DNA from: an uncultured Acidimicrobiaceae bacterium
Lineage (GTDB): Bacteria > Actinomycetota > Acidimicrobiia > Acidimicrobiales > SZUA-35
Assembly: GCA_947259095.1 (NCBI GenBank)
Contig: CAMYLA010000004.1
Location: 124,001 to 188,000 of the forward strand
DNA: 64,000 nt
Reading direction: 5' to 3'
Position numbers and translations under genes: made by a program. How positions within the stretch are numbered: position 1 is the first letter of the stretch; each line of letters begins with the position of its first letter. The notes below the pieces were generated by a model. It searched no databases. It had not been told where the DNA came from and saw only the letters and a list, made by a program, of their open reading frames with translations. Of this stretch, positions 7,800 through 17,706 are shown one piece after another.

Positions 7800-9968
7800 T
7801 CAAGTCGGCGGCTCGAACGGCTGGGGATCGTTGAACCGGTGGAGCACGTTGGCCGTCATCTTGGCCACGTCGTTGTCGTAGCCGTGACGGGCCAACGCCC
7901 CGAACCACGAGATCGACCCGACCGAGAACACCGCCCCGCCGTTCGGTGTCTCGTAGAACACGATGTCGGACCGGACGTATCGGTCGGGGGTGGCGTAGAT
8001 CACCGAGCCCTCGAACTCCTCCTTGGTACGAACCATGTCGGCGCCGAAGTCGGTGGCCGAGGCCAGGACCACCGCGTGCGACGGTGAGCCGAGCCGGGTG
8101 TCGTAGCGGTCGAGTTCCTGGCCTGCCGCCCCGCCGCCGAGCCCCGAGCTGCCGATCCGGCCGTTGTCGATCTCGACCCCCTGCCAGATCCAGGCCGCCC
8201 GGGCGGTCCGCGGGTCGGCCCCGTCGCCGCCGAGGGTTTCGGGGTTGACCTCGTAGTACGAGGCCTTGTCGAAGCCCTGGGCCGCGAACCCCACCCCGAC
8301 CAACTCGTTCGGGGGCCGACCGAGCCGCCGCCACATCCCGCCGTACTCCCCACCGAAGGCGTGGTAGCTCTCGCCATCGCCGGTCTGCCAGTTCCGGACC
8401 CCATCCTCGGCCCGTCGCAGTTCCATCGCCCCCGGCCACTCATCGCTGAAGGCGACCCGCCAGTAGAGGCCGTTGCCTCCCAGGTACATCAGTCGGCCGC
8501 CGTTTCGTTGCCAGCGATCCAGGGCGTCGAGCATGGCCGTCGACCAGTATTCGGGATGGGAGCAGGTCACGATCACCCGGTACGGTTCGAGGGCGGCGAA
8601 CCCCTCGTCGTGCAGGTCCTCGTCTGCGATGACGTCATGGCCGACGCCGGTCCATTCCAGGAAGGCGTTGATATCGGTGTCGGGGGTGAAGTTCCAGCCG
8701 TCGGCGCCGGGGCGGAGGTTGAGCACCGGTCGACGCCGTGAGCTGAACATCACCCCGCTGCGGTCGGGGTGCTTCTCGTACATCGACCGGCCGAGTTCGG
8801 GGTGGTCCCGGATGTAGGCGTGCTCTGGTCGGAGCCGGGTCCGGTCGGCGATGAAGTCGGCACCCTCGAACAGCATCCGGTGGTTGGCGTATGCCAGGTA
8901 GGTCGCGGTAGACAGCAAGAACGCGACGTCGGCGGTGGCCGCCCCCGACGCCGGACGGACGAAGAACGGGATCCGGTCGTCTCCGTGCTCGGTGGTGAGC
9001 CGGAAGGCGTAGATGCCGCTCGGCAGGTTCGTCGGCAGGGTGACCTCGGCCGTCGTCTCCCAGCCGGCGTCGTACAGGTCGTCGGTGTGGAAGTGCACGG
9101 CATCCCAGTGCGGGGGATGGTCGGTCCACCGTTGGTGGGAGCCGTCCCAGTCCGGGCCGGTGACCGCCCGGGCCGGGAGCTGGTGGAGGACGCCGGGTCG
9201 GTCGTTTCCGCTCCCGTCGACCATGGTCGGCCCGTCCAATTCCCGGCTCAGGTCCCACCACAACTCGGTTTCGTCGATGGTGAGGCGGGGTCGGGCCAGC
9301 CGCCCGTTGAAACCGGCCCCTGTCTGGTCGCCGGCCAGGATCAGCCGGTCCATTCGGGACGGCCCGAGGGTGACGTGGGTGGTGGCCGGTTCCCGGTTGG
9401 TCTCGAGCAGATCGCGGCCCGGTGATGCCGAGCGGGCGGTGGTGGCGTTGCCGGTCATGGTGGCGGTGTCGAACCCGGCCCGGACCTCCACGTCGTACCA
9501 TCGCCGTGGCGCCAGGGCCGTGGCTCGCAGCACCAGCTGAGCGCCGCCGGCCTTGGCCTTGAGCAGGCCGTCCTCCAGTACCACCTGGGCGATCATGGAA
9601 TCGCCGAGCACGGTGGCGATGATCTGGGGTTCGCCCGGTCTGGTGACCATGAGGCTGAACCGGAGCTCGAAGGCGGTTGCCACGGTCAGCCCCTGCAGGT
9701 CGACGGTGCCGTAGGAGCCGGGCCGCAGGGGTTGCTCCTCCAGGCTCACCGTGCCGGGCAGGCCGCCGTTGCCCGGCACCGCCTCCTCGGCGAACCCCGG
9801 TCCGGTCCGGGTCGGGTCGCCGCAGTGCAGCCGGACCATGGTCAGCTCGGCCGGGCCGGGCCGATGGCTGGAGGCGAGCAAGCGGATCGGTTCGCCGGCC
9901 CGAAGCGACCATGGCTCGCAGTAGCCGGTGACCAGTTTTGGCTCGTCGGATCGTTGTGGGCTCGACAT
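7800..9968 (-). CDS. N,N-dimethylformamidase large-subunit-like protein
   Basis: The start is set at the ATG at 9968 (MSSPQRSDEPKLV); upstream frame sequence overlaps the divergent CoA-transferase and looks non-coding. The 722-residue protein has an N-terminal beta-rich region, a concanavalin/LamG-like middle (ATAFELRFSLMVT, ARPRLTIDETELWWDLS) and the C-terminal DmfA2 domain with VTCSHPEYWSTAMLDALDRW, GGRLMYLGGNGLYWRV and WIWQGVEIDNG. In characterised dimethylformamidases this domain binds a mononuclear iron through tyrosines of the HPEYW region and hydrolyses amides. The small DmfA1 subunit is not visible nearby, so activity on dimethylformamide is uncertain; many actinobacterial homologues are uncharacterised. 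Confidence 0.75.
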   Translation of the reverse strand: MSSPQRSDEPKLVTGYCEPWSLRAGEPIRLLASSHRPGPAELTMVRLHCGDPTRTGPGFAEEAVPGNGGLPGTVSLEEQPLRPGSYGTVDLQGLTVATAFELRFSLMVTRPGEPQIIATVLGDSMIAQVVLEDGLLKAKAGGAQLVLRATALAPRRWYDVEVRAGFDTATMTGNATTARSASPGRDLLETNREPATTHVTLGPSRMDRLILAGDQTGAGFNGRLARPRLTIDETELWWDLSRELDGPTMVDGSGNDRPGVLHQLPARAVTGPDWDGSHQRWTDHPPHWDAVHFHTDDLYDAGWETTAEVTLPTNLPSGIYAFRLTTEHGDDRIPFFVRPASGAATADVAFLLSTATYLAYANHRMLFEGADFIADRTRLRPEHAYIRDHPELGRSMYEKHPDRSGVMFSSRRRPVLNLRPGADGWNFTPDTDINAFLEWTGVGHDVIADEDLHDEGFAALEPYRVIVTCSHPEYWSTAMLDALDRWQRNGGRLMYLGGNGLYWRVAFSDEWPGAMELRRAEDGVRNWQTGDGESYHAFGGEYGGMWRRLGRPPNELVGVGFAAQGFDKASYYEVNPETLGGDGADPRTARAAWIWQGVEIDNGRIGSSGLGGGAAGQELDRYDTRLGSPSHAVVLASATDFGADMVRTKEEFEGSVIYATPDRYVRSDIVFYETPNGGAVFSVGSISWFGALARHGYDNDVAKMTANVLHRFNDPQPFEPPT

Positions 9969-10017
9969 GAGGTAGACAGTGTGACGCATCACCCGATGGC
10001 GGGCTACTTTGACCGGA

Positions 10018-12453
10018 ATGCTCGATGGCCTCCCGGTACTTGACCTGACCGACCATCGCGGCGAGATCGGGCCTTGGATCCTGGCCCAACTCGGTGCTGA
10101 TGTGATCAAGGTCGAACCTCCGGACGGCACCTCGGCCCGGAGGGCCCATCCGATCCACGAGGGCGCCAGCCTGCAGTTCACCGCCTACAACACCGGCAAG
10201 CGACTGGTGACCCTCGACCCTGCCTCCGCCGCCGACCGGACCACCTTCCGGGAGCTGCTGGCCGAGGCCGAGGTGGTGATCGATTCCGGTCCGCCGGGGT
10301 ACATGGCCGGCTACGGGGTCGACCGGCCAAAGCTGTTGGAGCTCAATCCCACCGTCGTCTCGGTGCTGGTCACCCCGTTCGGGTCCGACGGCCCCCGGGC
10401 CGGCGACCCGGCGTCGGAGCTGACCATCGCCGCACTCGGGGGTCCGGTCCGGCTGCAGGGAACTCCCGATCGGGCCCCGGTCAAGGTGTCGGTGCCCCAG
10501 GTCTGGCGTCACGCCGGTGCCGACGCCGCCGTGGCCGCACTGGTGGCCAAGACCCGGGGCGACCAGCTGGGTGAAGCCCAATTCGTCGACCTGTCGGCCC
10601 AGTCGGTGATGACCTGGACCATGCTCAACGCCATGGAGGCCTACGAGGTGCAGGGCTTCGACTTCGAGCGGACCGGCGCCACGCTGAAGCTGGCCATGTC
10701 GGTGCCGCTGCGGCACCGGTGCAAAGACGGTTATGTGATCCTGGTGCCCCGCGGTCCGAACGGGGCGACCATCACGCCATGGCTGATCGAGGACGGCATC
10801 GTCGATCGGTCGTGGGCCGATGAGGACTGGGCCAGCTTCGACGCCAGGATCATCGACGGCGAACCGAGCGACATCTCCCACGCCGAGCTGATCGACGCCA
10901 TGGACCGGCTGTGTCTCGCCTACACCAAGCGGGAGTTGTTGGAGCGGGGGCTGGAACTCGGCGTGACCATCGCCCCGGTGAACGACGTCACCGACCTCCT
11001 GGCCTTCGAGCAGCTCGAGGCCCGGTCGTTCTGGCGGCAGTTGGTGATCGATCCGGCCGCCGATGATGCCGTTCGGATGCCAGGCTCGTTCGTCACGGTG
11101 GACAGGGAGCGGCTGCAGACCGGGCCGCTGCTGTCGAGCTCGCCCCAGCCCGGTCCGGTGACCTTCGACCGGTCGTCGCGCCGCCTCGGCGACGATGACG
11201 GCGGCGGGGATCTCACCACCGATCCGGCGGTCGGGGCGCCACCGTCGTTGCCGTTCGAGGGTCTCAAGGTGGCAGACTTCAGCTGGATCGGCGTCGGCCC
11301 CATCACGGCCAAGAACTTCGCAGACCACGGGGCCACCGTGGTCCGGGTCGAATCGGCCAACCGGATCGACGGGCTGCGGATGCAGCCCCCGTTCAAGCAG
11401 GCCGAGTCCGGCCACAACCGCTCCAACTTCTTCGGTGCGTTCAACACCTCGAAACAGAGCCTGGCCATCGACCTCAAGAACGAGGGTGGTCTTCGGGTGG
11501 CCCGCCGCCTGGTCGAGTGGGCCGACGTGGTGATCGACAGCTGGACTCCCGGCGCCATGGAGCGGCTGGGGCTCGGCCCCGAGGAAATCCGGCGGACCAA
11601 CCCCGACGTGATCACCGTGACCACCTCGTTGCTTGGGGGCGGCGGTCCGTTCTCGCCCATGGCCGGCTTCGGGTACCACGCCGCCGCCATCGCCGGCTTC
11701 TTCGACCTCGTCGGCTGGTCGGACCTCCCACCGGACGGGCCGTGGCTGGCCTATACCGACACCATCGGGCCGAGGTTCATCGGCGCCACCTTGATGGCGG
11801 CCCTCGATCGGCGACGCCGGACCGGGCTCGGCTGTCACATCGAGGCGGCGCAGCTGGAGATCGCCCTCCAGTTGCTGGCCCCGGAGCTGTTGCACCACGA
11901 GCTCGACGGCGCGGTTGCGGGCCGGGTCGGCAATCGTTCGCCGGAGCTGGCGCCCCAGGGCGTCTATCGTTGCCGGGGCGAGGACTGCTGGGTCGCGATC
12001 TCGATCACCGACGACGAGGCGTGGTCACGGTTCCGCGACGCCCTCGGCGATCCCGGCTGGGCCAGGGGGGCGGTGCTCGATTCGGTGCTGGGACGCCTGG
12101 CCAACCACGATGCCATCGACACCGCCATCGAGGTCTGGACCTCGCAACGGACCGAGGACGAGGTGGAGGAGCTGCTTTTGGCGGCCGGCGTGGCCGCGGC
12201 AAAGGTGCAACGGAGCCGGGATCTGCTGGCCGATCCCCAGTACGCCCATCGGGGGTTCTATCACCGGTTGGAGCACGCCGAGGTCGGCCCGCTGCCGTAC
12301 GCCGGCCACTCCTATCGGATCGAGGGCTACCGCCACGGCCCCCGCAGCGCCGCCCCGACGCTGGGGGAGCACACCTTCGAGGTGCTGACCGACATCCTGG
12401 GCTTCGACGTCGACGAGGTGGCCGAGATCGCCGCCACCGGCTGCCTGGAATAG
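10018..12453 (+). CDS. Tandem (double-domain) CaiB/BaiF family III CoA-transferase
   Basis: An 811-residue protein made of two complete CaiB/BaiF modules. Module 1 (about 1-385) starts LDGLPVLDLTDHRGEIG, has [13 protein letters not shown] and FVDLSAQSVMTWTML, where the Asp is the expected acyl-anhydride-forming residue. Module 2 (about 405-811) restarts with FEGLKVADFSWIGVGP, GATVVRVES and GLGCHIEAAQLEIAL; here the expected Asp is Glu. The family transfers CoA between carboxylic acids. Single-module enzymes form interlocked dimers, so a fusion may be an internal pseudo-dimer. It is divergent from the dimethylformamidase-like gene with 49 nt between starts, so the promoters overlap. Confidence 0.88.
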   Translation: MLDGLPVLDLTDHRGEIGPWILAQLGADVIKVEPPDGTSARRAHPIHEGASLQFTAYNTGKRLVTLDPASAADRTTFRELLAEAEVVIDSGPPGYMAGYGVDRPKLLELNPTVVSVLVTPFGSDGPRAGDPASELTIAALGGPVRLQGTPDRAPVKVSVPQVWRHAGADAAVAALVAKTRGDQLGEAQFVDLSAQSVMTWTMLNAMEAYEVQGFDFERTGATLKLAMSVPLRHRCKDGYVILVPRGPNGATITPWLIEDGIVDRSWADEDWASFDARIIDGEPSDISHAELIDAMDRLCLAYTKRELLERGLELGVTIAPVNDVTDLLAFEQLEARSFWRQLVIDPAADDAVRMPGSFVTVDRERLQTGPLLSSSPQPGPVTFDRSSRRLGDDDGGGDLTTDPAVGAPPSLPFEGLKVADFSWIGVGPITAKNFADHGATVVRVESANRIDGLRMQPPFKQAESGHNRSNFFGAFNTSKQSLAIDLKNEGGLRVARRLVEWADVVIDSWTPGAMERLGLGPEEIRRTNPDVITVTTSLLGGGGPFSPMAGFGYHAAAIAGFFDLVGWSDLPPDGPWLAYTDTIGPRFIGATLMAALDRRRRTGLGCHIEAAQLEIALQLLAPELLHHELDGAVAGRVGNRSPELAPQGVYRCRGEDCWVAISITDDEAWSRFRDALGDPGWARGAVLDSVLGRLANHDAIDTAIEVWTSQRTEDEVEELLLAAGVAAAKVQRSRDLLADPQYAHRGFYHRLEHAEVGPLPYAGHSYRIEGYRHGPRSAAPTLGEHTFEVLTDILGFDVDEVAEIAATGCLE

Positions 12454-12508
12454 TCCGGATCGCCGGGCCGCGACGGCCCCCGATCGGCCGATTGATCGAT
12501 CGATCGAG

Positions 12509-15091
12509 TTAGCGGGTGTCGTGGCTCAGCCGGTCGAGCACCTGGTCGGTGTGCTGGCCGAGCAGCGGCGCAGGTCGGAGCACCCCGTTGTCGCCGGTGG
12601 TCGATCGCCACGGCACCCCGGTGTGGGTCCTGACCCCGACCTCGGGGTGGGGCAGCCGCTCGAAGAACCCTCTTGCTTCGAGGTGCTCGTCGGCCAGCAG
12701 ATCCCGGGGACTCATCGACGGGAAGGCGGCAACGCCGGCGCCCTGGAGCCGTTTGGTCAGCTCCCACCGATCCTGGCCGTCCACCCAGTCCTGGACGATG
12801 GTGTCCAGTTCGTCCTCGTTGCGTTTCCGATCGGCGGCGGTGACGAAGCGACCGTCGGCGGCCAGCGCCGGGTCGATCAGTTCGGCCAGGGACCGCCATT
12901 CCCCATCGGTGGCGCAGGCGATCGAGATCCAGAGCCCGGGATCCGGTTCGTCCGGTTCGATGTCGGTCCGGTCGCCGGTCCGGTAGCAGCCGTGAGGGGC
13001 CATGACCGGATCCCGGTTGCCCATGCGATCGGGTTGCCGGCCGGCCATCGCGTGAGACATCCACCCCTCCACCGCATTGGATGCCGTGCTCTCCCACAGT
13101 GCGGTGTCGATGTAGCAACCCTGGCCGGAGGCCCGGCGGGCGACGATGGCGGCACAGATGGCGAAGGCGGTGGTGATGCCGGCCCCTGGATCGCCGATCG
13201 AGATCCCCAACTCCCGAGGCGGGCCGCCCTCGTAGCCGGTCAGCGAGGTCAGGCCGGACAGTGGTCCGGTGGTCGGCCCGTAGCCCATGTACCTCCGCAG
13301 CGGACCGGTACTGCCGTAGCCCGAGATCGAGGCCATGATCAGGTCGGGTTTGACGGCCCGCAACCGCTCGTAGCCGAGGCCGAGATTCTCCATCACCCCG
13401 GTGGCGAAGTTCTCGACCACCACATCGCTTCGCTCGACCAGCCGCTCGACCAATGTGATCCCCTCCGGGTCGGTCAGGTCGAGTCGGCAGCTGAGCTTGC
13501 CCTGCCCCCACTGATTGAAATACGACGAGGTGTTCAGGGTGGGCGCCACGTCTGGCGGGTGGAGGGCCAGCCGGCGCCCCAGGTCCGGTCGCTCCATCGT
13601 CTCCACCTTGATGACCTCCGCACCGAGAAACGCCAGGTGCATGGTGCAGTACGGTCCGGCCCAGACCCAGGAGAAGTCGAGCACCCGGATGCCCTCCAGA
13701 GGTCGCCGGGTCTGCGGCCGGTCGCCGTGTTCGCCGTGTTCGCCGTGTTGGCCGTGTTCGCCGTGTTGGCCGTGTTCGCCGTGTTGGCCGTGTTGGCCGT
13801 GTTCGCGGTGTTCGCCGTGTTGGCGGTGTTCGGCGTGTTCGCGGTGTTCGCTGTTGTTCACCGGGTGGGGCCGCCGGGGTCCGAAGTCGGGGGTCGACCG
13901 GTCGTCAAGCAGCGGGGCCGGGCGGAGCGGACCCCACAGCGACGGGGTGGAGCGAAACGGCGGTCCGAGGTGGGTGACGGTGCCGGCCACCGGGTGCTCG
14001 ACCTCGACCAGGAACCCCCGCTCGACCAGGTGCTCCTGGTGCTCCATGTCGGCCATGGTCAGCACCGGGGCGAAGCAGATCCGGGCCTCCTGGCCACGGT
14101 GCCACAGCTCGGCCACGGTGTGTTGTCTTGTCCACTCTTCCAGATAGACGATCAGCAGGTCTTCGTTCTCGAGCCGCAGTTCGGTGGTGTCGAACAGGCC
14201 GGTCTCGGCCCATTCTGGGTTGCCCATAAGCTCCAGCAGCCGTTCCCACTGGTCCTGTTCCACGGTGACGAGGAAGATCAGGCCGTCCGGCCGGCCGGGT
14301 CCGTCGGGAGCGCATGGCAGGATCTTCCACGGATTGAGCAGCCGTGAGCCGAGCCTGCTCGGGTTGGCGCCCATGTAGCTGGCGGCGATGACCGCGGCCT
14401 CCAACATGCCGGCGGTGTGGGCCATCGTCGAGAGGTCGATGTGGTCGCCGACCCCCGTCTGCTCCGAACGGTCGAAGGCGGCCAGGGCCACCATGGCGCC
14501 GGCCATCCCGGCGTGGAAGTCGGTCTGATGGCCGAACACCTTCAGCGGGGGCAGGTGGCCCTCGTCGGTGGCGCCGGGGCACTGGTAGGCCCAGCCCCCG
14601 CCGTGGGCCACGGTGATCTCCTCGGCCCGGTAGTCGGCGTAGGGGCCGGTCAGACCGAACGGGGTGATCGAACAGATCACCACCTCGGGCCGGTCGGCCA
14701 GCAGTCGCTCGGCGTCGAACCCGAGATCGGCCAGCCGGGCCGTGGCGAGGTTGGTGACGATGATGTCGGCCTCGGTCGCCAGCGCGACCAGTGCCCGTCG
14801 ACCGGCGTCGTCACCGTCGATCACCACGCTGGCCTTGTTGGTGTTGAGCGCCAGGTGCAGGCCCCCGGCGTCGTCGGCCGACCGGCCCGCTGTGCTGGGG
14901 CCGAACGGGCCCCGGGCCCGGGCCCGATCGCCGCCCGGCGGCTCGACCTTGATCACATCGGCACCCAGATCGGCCAGGAGCTTCGTGGCGTACGGTGCCG
15001 ACACCATCTCTCCCAGCTCCAGCACCCGGATGCCCGAAAGGGCCCGGCTGTGGTCGTCCGGCGGCCCGGCCGTCTCAGCGGACTGGTTCAT
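12509..15091 (-). CDS. Tandem CaiB/BaiF CoA-transferase with a His-rich repeat linker
   Basis: An 860-residue double CoA-transferase. Module 1 (about 20-405) has [37 protein letters not shown] and [14 protein letters not shown]; module 2 (about 460-860) has [34 protein letters not shown] and [14 protein letters not shown]. Both modules keep the catalytic Asp. They are joined by a roughly 45-residue tract of repeated H-G-E/H-G-Q units. It is convergent with the other double CoA-transferase (stops 55 nt apart). Pairing of two such fusions with acyl-CoA enzymes suggests CoA activation of acidic substrates, but acceptor and donor are unknown. Confidence 0.88.
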   Translation of the reverse strand: MNQSAETAGPPDDHSRALSGIRVLELGEMVSAPYATKLLADLGADVIKVEPPGGDRARARGPFGPSTAGRSADDAGGLHLALNTNKASVVIDGDDAGRRALVALATEADIIVTNLATARLADLGFDAERLLADRPEVVICSITPFGLTGPYADYRAEEITVAHGGGWAYQCPGATDEGHLPPLKVFGHQTDFHAGMAGAMVALAAFDRSEQTGVGDHIDLSTMAHTAGMLEAAVIAASYMGANPSRLGSRLLNPWKILPCAPDGPGRPDGLIFLVTVEQDQWERLLELMGNPEWAETGLFDTTELRLENEDLLIVYLEEWTRQHTVAELWHRGQEARICFAPVLTMADMEHQEHLVERGFLVEVEHPVAGTVTHLGPPFRSTPSLWGPLRPAPLLDDRSTPDFGPRRPHPVNNSEHREHAEHRQHGEHREHGQHGQHGEHGQHGEHGQHGEHGEHGDRPQTRRPLEGIRVLDFSWVWAGPYCTMHLAFLGAEVIKVETMERPDLGRRLALHPPDVAPTLNTSSYFNQWGQGKLSCRLDLTDPEGITLVERLVERSDVVVENFATGVMENLGLGYERLRAVKPDLIMASISGYGSTGPLRRYMGYGPTTGPLSGLTSLTGYEGGPPRELGISIGDPGAGITTAFAICAAIVARRASGQGCYIDTALWESTASNAVEGWMSHAMAGRQPDRMGNRDPVMAPHGCYRTGDRTDIEPDEPDPGLWISIACATDGEWRSLAELIDPALAADGRFVTAADRKRNEDELDTIVQDWVDGQDRWELTKRLQGAGVAAFPSMSPRDLLADEHLEARGFFERLPHPEVGVRTHTGVPWRSTTGDNGVLRPAPLLGQHTDQVLDRLSHDTR
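13723..13852. repeat. 9-bp tandem repeat coding the His-rich linker
   Basis: Repeats of CGTGTTCGC/CGTGTTGGC run for about 130 bp inside the CoA-transferase gene. On the coding strand they encode E-H-G/Q-H-G/E-H-R triplets with about fifteen histidines. The frame is kept throughout, so the array changes in steps of three residues. It is not a CRISPR: there are no unique spacers. Confidence 0.9.
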
Positions 15092-15139
15092 CGTCGCATT
15101 GTGACCGCGCCGGTTGCCGACCCGCCACTTGGCGTGCCG

Positions 15140-16003
15140 TCAGTCCTCCAACCCGAATCGTATGCCGCCGGCCGAAGCGGCGGCGATGTCGGCCATGGTG
15201 TCGAACCGCACGCCGAGCTCGGCTGCGGCGTCGAGGAAACGCTCCAGGGCCAGCAGCCGGTGGCCCCGGCCGATGACCTGGGGGTGGAAGACCAGGGTCA
15301 GCACACCTCCCCGGACCTCCCGGACCATCCACTGGACGTCTCCGAGGAAGTTGTCGAACATGTCGTCGGGACGGGCCAGGCCGGGCATGATCATCCGCCG
15401 AAAGGCCACGAACTCGAGGTAGGGATAGTCGTCGTTTGTCCACGACCACGGCAGTTCGATCAGGTCGGTCTCCGGGCCCCACCGGGCCGGACCGTCGTCG
15501 CTCAATCGATCATCGACTCTGACCCGGTATGGCCGGGAGTCGTGGCCCATCAACGACGAGTCGTAGGTCAAGCCGTGCTCGACCAGCAACTCGATCGTCT
15601 GGTTCGTCAGATCTCCGGCCGGGGCCCGGTAGCCGGTCGGCTCGGCGCCACACAGGGCGGTCACCAGCTCGATCGACCGGCTCATCGCCGCCCGCTCCTC
15701 GTCCTGTGACTGCAGCCCGTTCATCTCATGGGCGTAGCCGTGGATGCCGACCTCGCACCCGTGGTCGACCACCATGCGACACACGTCGGGGTAGGTCTCG
15801 ATGGTGTGGCCGGGGATGAAGAAGGTCGAGGGGATGTCCCTGGCGGCCAGCAGCTTCAGGATCCGGGGCACCGCCACCGCACCGAACTCGCCCCGGCTGA
15901 CGGGCGTGGCCGAAGCCATCTTGCGCATGATCCACAACGACGGCCCGTCGAAGTCGAACGAGAGGCAGAGGTGCCCGGCCGGGTTCGGTTGTTCGATCGT
16001 CAT
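15140..16003 (-). CDS. Polysaccharide deacetylase (NodB homology) family protein
   Basis: A 287-residue protein starting at the ATG at 16003. The NodB motifs are present: LSFDFDGPSLW supplies the catalytic and metal-binding Asp pair, GIHGYAHEMNG the two metal-binding histidines, and GYRAPAGDLT motif 3; a late VFHPQVIGRG carries the leucine/histidine motif. There is no signal peptide, so it is probably cytoplasmic. This form resembles the PuuE/HpbA-like deacetylases that act on small amides (allantoin, peptidoglycan fragments) rather than on chitin. The M81 peptidase gene diverges from it 53 nt away. Confidence 0.8.
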   Translation of the reverse strand: MTIEQPNPAGHLCLSFDFDGPSLWIMRKMASATPVSRGEFGAVAVPRILKLLAARDIPSTFFIPGHTIETYPDVCRMVVDHGCEVGIHGYAHEMNGLQSQDEERAAMSRSIELVTALCGAEPTGYRAPAGDLTNQTIELLVEHGLTYDSSLMGHDSRPYRVRVDDRLSDDGPARWGPETDLIELPWSWTNDDYPYLEFVAFRRMIMPGLARPDDMFDNFLGDVQWMVREVRGGVLTLVFHPQVIGRGHRLLALERFLDAAAELGVRFDTMADIAAASAGGIRFGLED

Positions 16004-16056
16004 CACCAGACGGTAGTCCGTTACCCCTCGGTGCCGCCCATGGGTCAGAATCGATC

Positions 16057-17583
16057 ATGGCCAACAACAGCACCCGGCGAGTCGTCGTCGCCATGATGGA
16101 ACACGAGACCAACACCTTCTCCCCGGTACCCACACCGCTGGAGCGTTTTGGCCGGGGCGGGTTCGGGGTGGCGACCGGGCCCGAGGTCTCCAAGCGGTTC
16201 AAGGGGACCGGCACCGGCATCGGTGCCTTTCTCGACGTGGCCGAGGGGGCAGGCATGGAGATCGTCAGCCCCATCGCCGCCAATGCCGCCCCCAGTGGCA
16301 AGGTGGAGGCCGAGGCCTACCGGACGATGACCGACGCCATCTGCGATGCGGTGGCCGCCGGCTGCGATGCCTGCTTCCTCGACCTCCACGGGGCCATGGT
16401 GGCCGAAACCACCAACGACGGTGAGGGCACGCTGTTGCGGCGGATCCGGGAGATCGCCCCCGGGTTGGCGATCGCCATCAGCCTCGACCTGCACGCCAAC
16501 ATGACCGACGCCATCGTCGACAATTGCGACGTGCTGGTCGGCTACAAGACCTACCCCCATCTCGACATGTACCAGGCCGGGGAGCATGCAGGCCGTCTGC
16601 TGGTGCGGATGCTCGACGGTGAGATCGACCCGGTGATGGTGTGGGGTTCGAGGCCGATCCTGGCCCAGACCCTGCGGATGGGCCACGAGGACGAGCCGAT
16701 GGGGCCGCTGCTGGAGCTGGCCCGCCGCCAGGAGTCGCAGGGCCTGCTGGCCTCGTCGGTCTTCGGTGGCTTCCCGCTGGCCGACATCTGGCACGCCGGG
16801 TTGTCGGTGGTCACCGTGGCCGACGGCGACCGGGTCCGGGCCGAGGAAGCCAGGGACGAGCTGCTCGACGCGGCCTGGGCCGAGCGGGAGGAATTCGTGT
16901 TCGACAGCCGGCCGCTGGCCGACACCATCGCCGAGGCGAAACAGCTCGACCAGGGTCCGATCATCCTGCTCGATCACGCCGACAATGCCGCATCCGGCGG
17001 TACCCAGGACACGGTGGCGGTGCTGGCCGAGGTCCTCGGCCAGGGCCTGGAGAACGTGGCCATGTTCGGCATCTGCGATCCTGCTGCGGTTGCCACGATG
17101 ACCGCGGCCGGGGTCGGGGCCGAGGTCACCCTGTCGCTCGGTGGCAAGCTCGACATGCCGGCCATCGGCCGGGTCGGGGAGCCGCTGGAGGTCACCGGCC
17201 GGGTGCTCGGGGTCAGCGACGGCAGCTTCACCGTCACCGTGCCGATGGGCCGGGGCACCCAGATGGACATGGGGCCGACGGCGGTGCTGGAGGTTGGCCA
17301 GGTCCAGGTCGTGATCTGTTCCCGCAACGTCGAGCCATGGGACCCGGGTTGTTTTCGCAGCGTCGGGATCGAACCGACCGAGAAGCGGTACCTGATCCTC
17401 AAATCGAGGATCCACTACCGGGCCGGTTTCGCCGACATCTCGGTTCGGGACATCCCCTGCAATGGGGTCGGCGTCACCAGCAGCGACAACTCGCTGTTCA
17501 GCTTCGAGAACGTCCGCAGGCCGATCTACCCGCTGGACGAGAACACGCCGGCAACGCCAGAGTACGGTCCGGTGCCGGACTGA
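16057..17583 (+). CDS. M81 family metallopeptidase (MlrC/microcystinase-like)
   Basis: A 508-residue protein with two domains. The N-terminal DUF1485 domain has MMEHETNTFSPV near residue 15, FLDLHGAMV near 110 and ISLDLHANMTDAIVDNCD near 143; the acid and His residues of these motifs are the zinc ligands proposed for MlrC. The C-terminal MlrC domain contains ILLDHADNAASGGTQDT and closes with GIEPTEKRYLILKSRIHYRAGF. MlrC cleaves linear microcystin peptides, but most homologues are of unknown substrate, so a general small-peptide or amidohydrolase role is safer. It precedes the AhpD-like gene by 123 nt on the same strand. Confidence 0.85.
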   Translation: MANNSTRRVVVAMMEHETNTFSPVPTPLERFGRGGFGVATGPEVSKRFKGTGTGIGAFLDVAEGAGMEIVSPIAANAAPSGKVEAEAYRTMTDAICDAVAAGCDACFLDLHGAMVAETTNDGEGTLLRRIREIAPGLAIAISLDLHANMTDAIVDNCDVLVGYKTYPHLDMYQAGEHAGRLLVRMLDGEIDPVMVWGSRPILAQTLRMGHEDEPMGPLLELARRQESQGLLASSVFGGFPLADIWHAGLSVVTVADGDRVRAEEARDELLDAAWAEREEFVFDSRPLADTIAEAKQLDQGPIILLDHADNAASGGTQDTVAVLAEVLGQGLENVAMFGICDPAAVATMTAAGVGAEVTLSLGGKLDMPAIGRVGEPLEVTGRVLGVSDGSFTVTVPMGRGTQMDMGPTAVLEVGQVQVVICSRNVEPWDPGCFRSVGIEPTEKRYLILKSRIHYRAGFADISVRDIPCNGVGVTSSDNSLFSFENVRRPIYPLDENTPATPEYGPVPD

Positions 17584-17626
17584 AGGCCCGCCGGCTCGTC
17601 AGGCGGTCTGTCGATCGGACAATCTC

Positions 17627-17660
17627 GGGCCAGGGCCAGGGCCAGGGCCAGGGCCGGGCC
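17627..17660. repeat. GGGCCA hexanucleotide repeat
   Basis: Four to five copies of GGGCCA, the last degenerate, lie between the M81 gene and the AhpD-like gene. The array is non-coding. It may be simple slippage; no regulatory role is evident. Confidence 0.7.
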
Positions 17661-17706
17661 GCGGGCTCGACTCGCCGGTCACCAGGTCGCGGCCTAACGT
17701 CTGGCC

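Noticed and set aside
13723-13852. A CRISPR-like array.
   Set aside because: The repeats are 9 bp, have no unique spacers, and encode an in-frame His-rich tract.
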